From Citreimonas sp042096055 (lineage in GTDB: Bacteria > Pseudomonadota > Alphaproteobacteria > Rhodobacterales > Rhodobacteraceae), in NCBI RefSeq assembly GCF_042096055.1, contig NZ_JBELMH010000004.1:19336-83335 (forward strand): a stretch of 64,000 nt of DNA, in the 5' to 3' direction. Below are positions 27,150 through 35,701 of this stretch, in pieces. The stretch's first letter is position 1, and each line of letters opens with the position of its first letter. A model generated the notes under the pieces. It was given only the letters and a program-made list of their open reading frames with translations, ran no database searches and had not been told where the DNA came from. A program made the translations under genes and the position numbers.

Positions 27150-27680
27150 GTGAACCCACAGACCGTCCCCGCCGTCACTTTCCACACCCGCGTGCGCAAC
27201 CCCGAAGTGCCGGGCGACAACCCGTTCGAATGGCGCGACGTCTCATCGGACGACATTTTCGCCGGCAAGCGCGTCGTCGTCTTCGGCCTGCCCGGCGCGT
27301 TCACCCCGGCCTGCAGCGACAGCCACCTGCCGGGATACGAGCGGCTGCACGACGACTTCATCGCCGAGGGCATCGATCAGGTCGTCTGCACCGCCGTCAA
27401 CGACGCCTTCGTGATGTTCCAGTGGGCCAAGGCGCTGGGGGTCGAAAAGGTGACGATGCTGCCCGACGGCAACGGCGTCTTCGCGCGCCGCATGGGCATG
27501 TTGGTCGACCGCTCGAACCAGGGGATGGGGATGCGCAGCTGGCGTTACTCGATGCTGGTCGAGGATCGCGAGATCACCCAGATCTTCGCCGAGCCCGACA
27601 TCTGCGAGATCCCGTCGAGCATCCCCATGAATCGCTCGGCGGCCGAGGTGATGCTGGAGCATATCCGCGGCGGCGCCTGA
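27150..27680 (+). CDS. Peroxiredoxin, Prx5 subfamily
   Basis: A 176-residue thiol peroxidase with the Prx5 active-site motif PGAFTPACSDSHLPGY (peroxidatic Cys about residue 56), then VVCTAVNDAFVMFQWAK and the DRSNQGMGMRSWRYSMLV segment typical of AhpC/TSA Prx5 proteins. Reduces hydroperoxides, probably with a glutaredoxin or thioredoxin as donor. The start is GTG 27150; the open frame upstream is non-coding. It stands alone between the AraC gene and a convergent BCCT transporter. Confidence 0.9.
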   Translation: MNPQTVPAVTFHTRVRNPEVPGDNPFEWRDVSSDDIFAGKRVVVFGLPGAFTPACSDSHLPGYERLHDDFIAEGIDQVVCTAVNDAFVMFQWAKALGVEKVTMLPDGNGVFARRMGMLVDRSNQGMGMRSWRYSMLVEDREITQIFAEPDICEIPSSIPMNRSAAEVMLEHIRGGA

Positions 27681-27709
27681 CGCGGTCGCGCCGGCGCCGC
27701 CGCCCTGTT

Positions 27710-29377
27710 TCATTCGGCAGGGTCGGGGGCCGCCGTCCGTCCCGGCGGCGCCGTCTCGGGCGAGTCGCCGTAGAGCGTGCCGGGCAGTTCCGACGGCATG
27801 GCGTGGTCGGCCTCGTCGTCGTTGCGGAAGCGCTGGTTGTGCCGGTAGACCATCAGCGGGTCCCAGCTGAGCGCCTTGAACAGGCCGATGACGATCAGCA
27901 GGATGACGATGGCAAACGGGAAACCCGCGACCACGGCCGCCGCCTGCAGCGCCGACAACCCGCCGGCCAGCAGCAGCACGGACGCAACCGCGCCCTCGGA
28001 GATCGCCCAGAAGATCCGCTGCACCTTCGGGGGATCGGGATCCCCGCCCGCTGTCAGCATGTCGATCACGAACGAGCCCGAGTCCGACGACGTCACGAAC
28101 CACAGCACGATCAGGATGATCGCGAAACCGGACATCAACTCGGACGCGGGGAAGTAGTCGAGCAGCGCGAACATGGCGTTGCCGTAGGATTCCCGCGTCG
28201 CCTCGATCAGCGTCGGGTCGCCCGACAGCGAGATCGACAGCGCCGTGCCGCCGAAGGCCGAGAACCAGAAGAACATGATCGATGCGGGGATCAGCATGAC
28301 GCCCAGCAGGAATTCGCGGATTGTGCGGCCACGGCTGATGCGGGCGACGAAGACGCCGACGAAGGGTGCCCAGCTGACCCACCACGCCCAGTAGAAGATG
28401 GTCCAGCTGTCCTGCCAGGTGCCACCGTCGGTCCAGGCCTCGGCCCAGGTGCCCCAGGACACGAGGTCGCTGACGTAGGCGCCGTAGGACTGGACGAAGG
28501 TGTCGAAGATGAACAGCGTCGGCCCGACCGCCAGGATGAAGGCCAGAAAGACGATGCTCAGCAGGATGTTGATGTTCGACAGCCGCTTGATCCCGGCGTC
28601 GAGGCCCGCGACCACCGACAGGGTGGCCAGCGCCGTGATCCCGGCGATGACGACGATCTGGACGAACGCGCTTTGCGGCACGCCGAAGACCTGGCCCAGG
28701 CCCGAGTTGATCTGCATCGCGCCCAGACCAAGCGAGGTCACGATGCCGAACATCGTGCCGAAGACGGCGAGGATGTCGACCACGTCGCCCCAGAAGCCGA
28801 AGATCCGGTCGCCGAGGATCGGGTAGAGCGCCGAGCGCACCGTCAGCGGCAGCCCCTTGCGGAAGTGGAAATACGCGAGACTCAGCGCCACGACCGCATA
28901 GATCGCCCAGGCGTGGAAGCCCCAGTGCAGGAAGGACAGCGTCATCGCCTGCTTGGCGGCGGCCTCGGTCTCGGCGTCGCCCACGGGGGGGGCGAAGAAG
29001 TGATAAAGCGGCTCGGCCGCGCCCCAGTAGATCAGCCCGATGCCGATCCCCGCCGAGAACAGCATCGCCGTCCAAGAGAACAGATCATAGGCCGGCGCCT
29101 CGGTCATGCGGCCCAGCCGGATGTCGCCGAAGCGGCCGAAGGTCAGGTACAGCACCGCGATCAGCAGCACGTTGACCAGCAGGATCATCGCCCAACCCAG
29201 CGTGCTGACCAGCCAGGTCTGCGCGCCCGAGAAGATCGTGTTGGCCGTGTCGCTGAACAGCGCGCCGAAGATGATGAAGCCGACGATCAGGATCGCCGAA
29301 ACCGAGAAGACGCGCCGGTTCACCCGCGGGAAGAACAGCAGCGGTCGCTGGCTCATTCGGTGGTCGTTGTTGTCCAT
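27710..29377 (-). CDS. BCCT-family betaine/carnitine/choline transporter
   Basis: A 555-residue protein with 12 helices and the BCCT signature WTIFYWAWWVSWAPFVGVFVARISRGRTIREF (about 300-331), containing the Trp box for quaternary ammonium ligands. It also has SAGIGIGLIYWGAAEPLYHF in TM3. In TM3 the glycine-rich AGIGIGLIYWG keeps no Met of the GMGIG form found in sodium-coupled BetP, so coupling ion is uncertain. Cytoplasmic tails are short, lacking the long osmosensing C-terminal helix of BetP. Probably imports glycine betaine or a relative. Convergent with the peroxiredoxin gene. Confidence 0.92.
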   Translation of the reverse strand: MDNNDHRMSQRPLLFFPRVNRRVFSVSAILIVGFIIFGALFSDTANTIFSGAQTWLVSTLGWAMILLVNVLLIAVLYLTFGRFGDIRLGRMTEAPAYDLFSWTAMLFSAGIGIGLIYWGAAEPLYHFFAPPVGDAETEAAAKQAMTLSFLHWGFHAWAIYAVVALSLAYFHFRKGLPLTVRSALYPILGDRIFGFWGDVVDILAVFGTMFGIVTSLGLGAMQINSGLGQVFGVPQSAFVQIVVIAGITALATLSVVAGLDAGIKRLSNINILLSIVFLAFILAVGPTLFIFDTFVQSYGAYVSDLVSWGTWAEAWTDGGTWQDSWTIFYWAWWVSWAPFVGVFVARISRGRTIREFLLGVMLIPASIMFFWFSAFGGTALSISLSGDPTLIEATRESYGNAMFALLDYFPASELMSGFAIILIVLWFVTSSDSGSFVIDMLTAGGDPDPPKVQRIFWAISEGAVASVLLLAGGLSALQAAAVVAGFPFAIVILLIVIGLFKALSWDPLMVYRHNQRFRNDDEADHAMPSELPGTLYGDSPETAPPGRTAAPDPAE

Positions 29378-29578
29378 GTCGTTGTCCCGTCCCTGTCATT
29401 CGGCGGCGGAACGCGGATCCTTTGCCCGCACCCCGCTGGCCGGTTCCCGACACGCGATGCGGTCGCGCCGCGCGCGTCGCATCGTCCGCCGGGTCGGCCG
29501 CGCCGGATTGGAGGCATGAACCAACAAGAAGAACGATAGGTTCCCGAAAACCTTCTTCGCCAGTCGCGGGGTTCGGGC

Positions 29579-32005
29579 CTAGATCGCCAGGCTTGACGTC
29601 CGGTGCCGTTCGATCCAGCGCAGGAACGCGTCCTCGGGCATCGGCCGGGCCAAGTGATAGCCCTGCAGCACGTCGCAGCCCAGCGCCTTGAGCGCGTGCG
29701 CCTGCTCCAGCGTCTCGACCCCCTCGGCCGTCAACCCGATGCCGAGCGCGCGGCCCATGTCGGCCAGCGCCTTGACCAGCGGCGCGCGGCCCGTCCCGGT
29801 CTCCTGCGCGATGCGGGTGATGCTGCGGTCGAGCTTGATGCGGTCCGGCCGGATCGCGGAAAGCGCCGAGACCGAGGCGCGGCCGCTGCCGAAATCGTCG
29901 ATCTCGATCTCGATCCCGCGGTCGCGCAGCTGCTGGAGCACCTGCGCCAGCTCTCCGCCGAACCGGTCGAAGTCGATCGTCTCGAGCAGCTCGAAGGCGA
30001 CATGGCAGGGCCAGTCGCCCTGCGCGTCGATGGTCGAGAGCAGGTCCTCGGCGAACAGCCGCTCGAGGCTGACATTGACCGACAGGCGCGGGATGTCGTG
30101 CCCCAGCCCGCGGATCCGCCGCACCATGGCCATCGCCTCGGCGAAGACGTGCGCGTCGATCTTCGCCAGAAGGTCGGATTCGGCGGCGACGGGCAGGAAG
30201 TCGCAGGGGGTCGTCTCGCCCAGCACCGGATCGTGCCAGCGCACCAGCGCCTCGACGCCGTGCAGGGCCCGGCTTCGGGCACAGATCTGCGGCTGCAGCC
30301 ACACCTGAAGCCGGCCCTCGGCCAGCGCCTCGGTCAGGTTGTCGGCGATCACCTTGCGCTTTTCCGCGGCGACGCGCAGCGCGCTGTTGAAGAATGCGTG
30401 GCGCCCGCGGCCGCGCCGCTTGGCATCGTAGAGCGCGATGTCCGCGTCCTCCTGGATCTGGCACAGCGCGCCGGCCCGGGCCAGCGCGATGCCGACGCTG
30501 GCGCCCGAGCGCAGGACCATCGCGCCGTTGCGCGTCGGCTGCGCGCAGGCCTCGATGATCGCGGCGCCCAGCCGCGTCGCGCGGTCGACGCAATCCGGCC
30601 CGTCCAGCACGATCGAGAATTCGTCGCCGCCGATGCGGGCGATGAAGTCGCGCGGTTCGGTCAGCATGCGCAGCCGTTTCGCGATTTCGACCAGCAGGAA
30701 GTCGCCCGCCGCGTGGCCGAAGGCGTCGTTGATCGACTTGAACCGGTCGAGGTCGATGTGAAGGAAGCAGACGTCGCCGTCGCCCTCGAGCGTCTGGCCC
30801 AGCTTGCGCAGGTGCCGCTCGAGCGACCGGCGGTTGCCCAGGCCGGTTAGCGCGTCGTGCCGGGCCTCGTAGGCGCTTTGGCGCAGCGCCGCCTCGGTCG
30901 CCTCGCGCGCCTCGATCAGGCTGCGCTCGCGGCGCACGTCCTCGGTCACGTCGACGCTGACGCCGATGGCGCGCAGGGCGGTTCCGTCGGCGGCGCGGAT
31001 GATGCGGGCGCGGGAATCCAGCACCCGTTCGGCGCCGGTATCGGTCCGGATGCGGAAGCGGTTCACGAAGGTCTCGCCGGTGGCGCAGCTTTCGGCGAAC
31101 CGCGCCTCGGTCAGGGCGACGTCGTCGGGGTGCACGCGCCGCAGCCAGCCCTCGTAGGTCTGCTCGAAGCCGCCCGGCGCGATCTCGTAGAGGTCCAGCA
31201 TCGCGTCGTCCCAGGCGTTCCGGCCCGAGACGATGTCCATGTCCCAAATGCCGAGGCTGGCCGCCGAGGTCGCGAGCTTCACGCGTTCCACCGACAGGTC
31301 GAGCGCCTCGATCAGGCCGGTCTTCTCGGCCTCGCGCTGCCGCAGCGCGGTCGCGAGCGCGTCAATCTCGTCGCGCGGGGCGGCGTCGGACATGGTGCCG
31401 GCCGGCGCGTAGATCCGCGACAGCCGCTCGATCCGGCGCATCGTCGTCCGCATGAAATACCACGACAGGACGAGCGACAGCAGCAGGCTTTTGAGCAGCC
31501 CCGCCGCCAGTACGATCGCCGTCCGCTTCGAGAAGTCGGCGGCGGCGACGATCGGGTCGACCTGCACGGTGACCCGACCCACGGGCATGTCCAGTTCGTC
31601 GACGACCAGCGGGATCTCGGTGCTCACCGGCGTGCTGCCGAAGACCCGGCCGAGGTTCTGCAGCGCCCAGCGGTCGGCCGGTTGCGACACCGCGACCAGC
31701 GTGTCGCCGAAATCGTCGATGACCGAGGCGCCGATCACCGCCGGCTCTTGCACGATGGCGGTCAGCAGGTCGTGCGCCGCGATCCGGTCGAGCCGGAAGG
31801 CCGACCGCGTCAGGCTGTCCTGCAGCGGCTGGATCAGCTTCGCGCCCAGGGTGTCGATCCGCGCGCGTTCGACGCGCATGTCGGCGTAGATCTGCAGCGC
31901 GGTCAGCGCGCTGCCGATCGCAAGCGCGATGCCCGCCGCGGCCAGTGCCAGCTTGAGCGACAGGCGGCCGCGCGGAGCGGCAGTGGAGGCGGGGGCGTCA
32001 GCCAT
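29579..32005 (-). CDS. Membrane sensor GGDEF-EAL c-di-GMP enzyme
   Basis: An 808-residue protein. Membrane helices near residues 15-35 and 165-187 enclose a periplasmic sensor loop. A PAS domain (about 240-360), GGDEF domain (about 385-535) and EAL domain (about 545-800) follow. The cyclase motif IARIGGDEF is intact; the product-inhibition RxxD is not (Glu replaces Arg in EPRD). The phosphodiesterase residues are present: VEALVRW, NVSLERLF, ELLETIDF, IDDFGSG, KLDRS, AEGVET and LQGYHL. Either or both activities are possible. Its ATG overlaps the upstream binding-protein gene by 8 nt, which suggests that the binding protein feeds signal to the periplasmic loop. Confidence 0.9.
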   Translation of the reverse strand: MADAPASTAAPRGRLSLKLALAAAGIALAIGSALTALQIYADMRVERARIDTLGAKLIQPLQDSLTRSAFRLDRIAAHDLLTAIVQEPAVIGASVIDDFGDTLVAVSQPADRWALQNLGRVFGSTPVSTEIPLVVDELDMPVGRVTVQVDPIVAAADFSKRTAIVLAAGLLKSLLLSLVLSWYFMRTTMRRIERLSRIYAPAGTMSDAAPRDEIDALATALRQREAEKTGLIEALDLSVERVKLATSAASLGIWDMDIVSGRNAWDDAMLDLYEIAPGGFEQTYEGWLRRVHPDDVALTEARFAESCATGETFVNRFRIRTDTGAERVLDSRARIIRAADGTALRAIGVSVDVTEDVRRERSLIEAREATEAALRQSAYEARHDALTGLGNRRSLERHLRKLGQTLEGDGDVCFLHIDLDRFKSINDAFGHAAGDFLLVEIAKRLRMLTEPRDFIARIGGDEFSIVLDGPDCVDRATRLGAAIIEACAQPTRNGAMVLRSGASVGIALARAGALCQIQEDADIALYDAKRRGRGRHAFFNSALRVAAEKRKVIADNLTEALAEGRLQVWLQPQICARSRALHGVEALVRWHDPVLGETTPCDFLPVAAESDLLAKIDAHVFAEAMAMVRRIRGLGHDIPRLSVNVSLERLFAEDLLSTIDAQGDWPCHVAFELLETIDFDRFGGELAQVLQQLRDRGIEIEIDDFGSGRASVSALSAIRPDRIKLDRSITRIAQETGTGRAPLVKALADMGRALGIGLTAEGVETLEQAHALKALGCDVLQGYHLARPMPEDAFLRWIERHRTSSLAI

Positions 32006-32801
32006 GATAGCGCGCCACGATCTCGTCGACGGCGCCCGCGGCCTGCAGGACCGCGATCGCGCCGGCGTAGTCCTCCATCAGGGCGGGCGAGACCGTGTGG
32101 CTCGCTGCCACGTAGACGTCGGCGATCGCCACCGGAATGCCCTGCACCAGCCGCTCGGGGTGGCCAAGATCCTCCCAGATCCAGCGCGCGGCCGAGCGGG
32201 TCAGCGCCCAGGCGTCGATCCGGCCCATGCGCAATTGCTGCGTGGTGATCAGCGGCGTGCTGGCGCGGACCAGGTTGTCGAAGCCCAGCCGCGACAGCAT
32301 GACGTCCATCGCGGTGTCGGTCTCGACCCCGATGCGGTCCAGTTTGCGCGCCTCGTCCAGCGTGTCGATCGCTGGCCCGAGCGTATTGAACACGTTGTGC
32401 ACCGTGTGGGTGCGCGCCACCCACGCGCAGGAGCGTTCGCGCGCCGGGCTGCGGAAATAGGCCGGCAGCAGGTGATCCTCGCGCCGCATGATCGTCTTCA
32501 CCGCCCGCGCGAAGGGCACGAAGGTGATGTCGAGCGAGCGGCCCGACAGCGCCGCGGCGCGCTGCAAGATCTCGATCGACAGGCCGGGGCGGTCGGGGTC
32601 CTGCATCATGAGCGGCGGGTAATAGGCGGCCACCACCCTGTCCGGTAAATGCGCCGCCAGCGACGGCGCGGCGAGCGTCGCGCAGGCCAGCGCGCCCGTC
32701 AGCACGGCTCGCCTGCTGGGGGCGTACTCTGGCCCGTATGCGGGCCTGCGCGACGCTGGCCGCGCGTCGCGGCGCCGCCCTGCGGCGGTCGGGTCCGGCA
32801 T
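31998..32801 (-). CDS. Periplasmic solute-binding protein (SBP_bac_3-like)
   Basis: A 267-residue protein with a twin-arginine-like signal (SRRAVLTGALACATLAAPSLAA). The mature part follows the polar-amino-acid-type binding fold: AAYYPPLMMQDPDRPGLSIEILQRAAALSG, DITFVPFARAVKTIMRREDHLLPAYF, and RMGRIDAWALTRSAARWI. The gene shares 8 nt with the GGDEF-EAL gene and no ABC permease is nearby. It is thus probably a sensory partner of that enzyme rather than a transporter component. Start ATG 32801; a longer start (TTG 32885) is possible. Confidence 0.75.
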   Translation of the reverse strand: MPDPTAAGRRRDARPASRRPAYGPEYAPSRRAVLTGALACATLAAPSLAAHLPDRVVAAYYPPLMMQDPDRPGLSIEILQRAAALSGRSLDITFVPFARAVKTIMRREDHLLPAYFRSPARERSCAWVARTHTVHNVFNTLGPAIDTLDEARKLDRIGVETDTAMDVMLSRLGFDNLVRASTPLITTQQLRMGRIDAWALTRSAARWIWEDLGHPERLVQGIPVAIADVYVAASHTVSPALMEDYAGAIAVLQAAGAVDEIVARYHG

Positions 32802-32947
32802 GTTCGTTTCCAAGCGGTCTGGCCTGCGGACAAGAGTGTGTCCCCGTCCCGGGACCGTGCCGTTCACGGATGGCCTGAACGGCAATGGCCCTTCGAGAGC
32901 GCCGGCGGCGCATGCGGAGACTTCGCCGGCACGTTGGGCGGAATTCG

Positions 32948-32962
32948 TTTAGGAGTCCTTAA
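32948..32962. promoter_or_regulatory. Possible CtrA box upstream of c-di-GMP genes
   Basis: TTTA-N7-TTAA, 7 of 8 bases of the CtrA consensus, about 150 bp upstream of the binding-protein/GGDEF-EAL operon. CtrA controls c-di-GMP and motility genes in several Rhodobacterales, which makes this location plausible; chance occurrence is not excluded. Confidence 0.35.
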
Positions 32963-33015
32963 CGGTCGCGCGACGGCCAAGGCGGACGCGACGTCCGCGC
33001 AAGATGTCGCCGGTT

Positions 33016-33040
33016 GTTCCGGTATACGGATCTTAGTTCT
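33016..33040 (+). promoter_or_regulatory. Triple half-site operator A (IclR type)
   Basis: Boxes GTTCC (33016), GGATC (33028) and GTTCT (33036) with spacers of 7 and 3 nt; the centre is GGTATAC. 127 nt upstream of the first dihydroxyphthalate-decarboxylase-like gene, third half-site toward that gene. The middle box is the weakest of the set. Confidence 0.65.
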
Positions 33041-33167
33041 GAATAGCGGTGCGGATGCTTGCCGCGATGCGCGGCATAGCCTACGACTGGGCGTCGAACG
33101 TTTCCGGGTGGCGGCCCCGTGGTTCGACCGCGGATGTGGGCCGCCCCGGTTGAGGGGGAGAGAAGAC

Positions 33168-34157
33168 GTGTCCACGCTGCCGCTGACCATCGCCACGACC
33201 GATTACGATCATTTCCGCGACATCCGCACTGGCGCCGTGCGCCCCGAGGGGGTCGACCTCAATTGGCTGCTGCTGGGCCACCACGAATGCTTTGCCCGGA
33301 TGACCGCGAACCGCGAGTTCGACCTGTCCGAGATGTCCTTCGCCAAGTTCTCGACCCAGGTCACGCGCAAGGACAGCGATCTGATCGGGCTGCCGGTGAT
33401 CTGCTCGCGGCTGTTCCGGTTCTCGTCGTTCTACGTCAACCGCAAGTCGGGCATCGAGAAGGTCGAGGACCTGTACGGCAAGACCGTCGGCAGCCCCGAA
33501 TGGGCGCATTCGGCGGCTGTCTGGATCCGCGGCTGGATGCAGAACGACCTTGGCATGGACATGACCCGCATCCGATGGGTGCAGGCCGGCGCCAACGCGC
33601 CGGGCCGCGAGGAGAAGGTCGAGCTGAACCTGCCCGACGGGATTGAGATCGACCGCGTCAAGGACAAGTCGCTGTCCGAGATGCTGGCGAGCGGCGAGCT
33701 CGACTGCGCGATCATCGCCCGTCCGCCGACCTGCTTTCTCGAAGATCACCCGGACGTGGTGCGCCTGTTCCCGGATTTTGTCGGCATGGAGGAGCAGTAC
33801 TTCGCCGACACGGGCATCTGGCCGATCATGCACATCGTCGCCATGAAAAAGTCGGTGCACGACGCACACCCCTGGGTGGCCCGCAATTTGTTCAACGCCT
33901 TCGACGAATCCAAGCGCCGCAGCGTCGAGCGGCTGCTCGACCCGGCGGTGTCGCGCTATCCGCTGGCCTGGCTGCCCACCTACGGGCGGCGCATGCAGGG
34001 CATCTTCGGCAAGGACCCGTTTCCATTCGGAGTCGAGCCCAACCGCAAGACGTGGGAGATGATGGGGCTCTACACCCACCAGCAGGGCATCGCGCACCGG
34101 CAGTTCACGCCCGAAGAGATCTTTCCCGACAGCGTCAACACGCGGGTCATCATCTGA
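33168..34157 (+). CDS. 4,5-dihydroxyphthalate decarboxylase-like (Pht5 family) protein
   Basis: A 329-residue protein without a signal peptide. The fold is that of a periplasmic binding protein, but the family includes Pht5, the 4,5-dihydroxyphthalate decarboxylase of Pseudomonas. Shared features are TTDYDHFRDIRTGAVRPEGVDLNWL at the N-terminus, FDLSEMSFAKF, RIFV-like VICSRLFRFSSFYVNRKSGI, and the GSPEWAHSAAVWIRGWMQ and YFADTGIWPIMHIVAM blocks. A cytosolic enzyme acting on an aromatic or oxo acid is likely; a binding role is the alternative. Start GTG 33168 behind GGGGGAG. Two relatives lie at 60.4 and 63.3 kb. Confidence 0.75.
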   Translation: MSTLPLTIATTDYDHFRDIRTGAVRPEGVDLNWLLLGHHECFARMTANREFDLSEMSFAKFSTQVTRKDSDLIGLPVICSRLFRFSSFYVNRKSGIEKVEDLYGKTVGSPEWAHSAAVWIRGWMQNDLGMDMTRIRWVQAGANAPGREEKVELNLPDGIEIDRVKDKSLSEMLASGELDCAIIARPPTCFLEDHPDVVRLFPDFVGMEEQYFADTGIWPIMHIVAMKKSVHDAHPWVARNLFNAFDESKRRSVERLLDPAVSRYPLAWLPTYGRRMQGIFGKDPFPFGVEPNRKTWEMMGLYTHQQGIAHRQFTPEEIFPDSVNTRVII

Positions 34158-34170
34158 CGGCGCCGCGCTT

Positions 34171-34195
34171 GTTCCGGTATGCGGTATGCAGTTCC
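34171..34195 (+). promoter_or_regulatory. Triple half-site operator B (IclR type)
   Basis: GTTCC (34171), GGTAT (34183) and GTTCC (34191), spacers 7 (GGTATGC) and 3. It lies 66 nt before the aldolase-aldolase-aroE-DMT operon, with the third half-site facing it. Confidence 0.65.
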
Positions 34196-34260
34196 AATTG
34201 ACGTGGCCGCGCCGCGCGTCGCGGGGCTAGGCTTCGGAAGGAGGAGACGAGGGAGGATCC

Positions 34261-35007
34261 ATGAGCGCGCATCCGACATCCGGTGGAGCGGTCGAGGCCG
34301 GCGTGCTGGCCGACCTCGCGGCGGCCAGCCGCATCCTGGCAGCGCGCGGCGTCGTGGACGGCTTCGGTCATGTCTCGATGCGTCATCCGCACGCGCCCGA
34401 CCGATACCTGATGGCCCGCGCGATCGCGCCCGCGCTGGTCACCCCGGACGACATCGTGGAATACGACCTCGACAGCACGCCCTGCGCCGCCGACGCGCCG
34501 AAGGGCTTTCTCGAACGGTTCATCCACGGCGAAATCCTGCGCGCCCGGCCCGACATCCATTCGGTCGTGCATTCGCATTCGCCCTCGGTGATCCCGTTCG
34601 GCCTGACGGACGTGAAGATGGGCGCGATGTTCCACAACGCCGCCTTCCTCGCGCAGGGCGTACCGGTCTTCGACATCTCCGAGCGCTTCGGCGAGACCGA
34701 CATGCTGGTCTGCGACTGCGCCAAGGGCGTGGCGCTGGCGGAAAGCCTGGGCGACAAGGACATCGCCCTGATGCGCGCGCACGGCTCGGTCGCCTGCGGG
34801 CCCAACCTGCAGGTCGCGGTGTTCCGCGCCGTCTACACCGAGGTCAGCGCCCGCATCCAGCACTGGAGCCACGCGCTGGCCGGCGGCGGCCCCATCGCGG
34901 CGCTGAGCCCGGCCGAGGGCGCGCTGGCCGACGTGCCGAACCAGACCGCCGGGTTGCGCGCCTGGGACCTGTGGCGGTCCGAGATCCGCGAGCAGACCGG
35001 CTGGTGA
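34261..35007 (+). CDS. Class II aldolase/adducin-family protein (decarboxylase-like) 1
   Basis: A 248-residue protein of the fuculose-aldolase fold. Zinc ligands are visible in VVHSHSPSVIPFG (HxH-type, about 103-115) and LMRAHGSVACG (about 172-182). An upstream GFGHVSMRHP loop binds phosphate or carboxylate in the family. The family includes sugar-phosphate aldolases and aromatic-acid decarboxylases such as 3,4-dihydroxyphthalate decarboxylase and HOMODA-type decarboxylases. Placement beside a Pht5-like gene favours the latter group. 10 nt separate it from the next aldolase gene. Confidence 0.8.
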   Translation: MSAHPTSGGAVEAGVLADLAAASRILAARGVVDGFGHVSMRHPHAPDRYLMARAIAPALVTPDDIVEYDLDSTPCAADAPKGFLERFIHGEILRARPDIHSVVHSHSPSVIPFGLTDVKMGAMFHNAAFLAQGVPVFDISERFGETDMLVCDCAKGVALAESLGDKDIALMRAHGSVACGPNLQVAVFRAVYTEVSARIQHWSHALAGGGPIAALSPAEGALADVPNQTAGLRAWDLWRSEIREQTGW

Positions 35008-35017
35008 CGGAGGAGAC

Positions 35018-35701
35018 ATGAGCGAGACCGAGGACAAGAAGGCGCGGCTGGCCCTGGCCCTGCGCATGCTCGAACGGGCCGGGATAGTCGATCACAACGG
35101 CCATGCCAGCATCCGCCTGGGCGACGACCGGATGCTGATCAACATCGGCGCGCGGCCGCGCTGCCGGCTGACCGCGGCCGACATCTGCACGATCGACTTA
35201 GATGGCGCGGTGATCGAGGGCGACGGCAAGCCGCCGCTCGAGTTCCACCTGCACGCCGGCATCTACCGCGCGCGCCCCGACGTCGGCGCCGTGGTGCACG
35301 CGCATCCGCGCTGGTCGACCTACCTCACAATGACGGGCCACGACTACGCCCCGGTCTACGCACAGGGCGTGCTGGTCTACCCGATGCCCGTGCTCGACAC
35401 GCCGGACTCGATCAACTCGCCCGAGATGGCGGCGCGGATGGCGGACGTGCTGGGCAACCGGCCGGCCGCGCTGATGAAGGCGCACGGCTCGGTCGCCGTG
35501 GGCACCGACATCACCGAGGCTTTCGTGCTGGCCACCTATATCGAGGAAAGCGCCGAGCGGCAGGTGCGCGCGATGCAGATCGGCACGCCGTACCGGTTTT
35601 CGGAAGACGAGATTGCCGCCTGCACGCAGAAGCTGCGCTCGCCCGCGCTGTTCGCCAAGACCTGGGATCATTTCCAGGCCAAGCTGGAGGACGGATCATG
35701 A
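35018..35701 (+). CDS. Class II aldolase/adducin-family protein 2
   Basis: A 227-residue paralogue of the preceding gene with the same zinc pattern (VVHAHPRWSTYLTM and LMKAHGSVAVG) and IVDHNGHASIRL in place of VVDGFGHVSMR. PPLEFHLHAGIYRARPD carries the conserved Glu/His after the substrate loop. The two may form a hetero-oligomer or handle successive intermediates. Its stop overlaps the aroE-like start by ATGA. Confidence 0.8.
   Translation: MSETEDKKARLALALRMLERAGIVDHNGHASIRLGDDRMLINIGARPRCRLTAADICTIDLDGAVIEGDGKPPLEFHLHAGIYRARPDVGAVVHAHPRWSTYLTMTGHDYAPVYAQGVLVYPMPVLDTPDSINSPEMAARMADVLGNRPAALMKAHGSVAVGTDITEAFVLATYIEESAERQVRAMQIGTPYRFSEDEIAACTQKLRSPALFAKTWDHFQAKLEDGS

Larger units (their letters stand above)
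32802..33167. other. Divergent intergenic region, binding protein/GGDEF-EAL versus catabolic genes
   Basis: 366 bp without a gene. It contains a possible CtrA box (32948-32962) and one copy of the triple GTTCC operator (33016-33040). The rest shows no recognisable feature. Confidence 0.6.
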
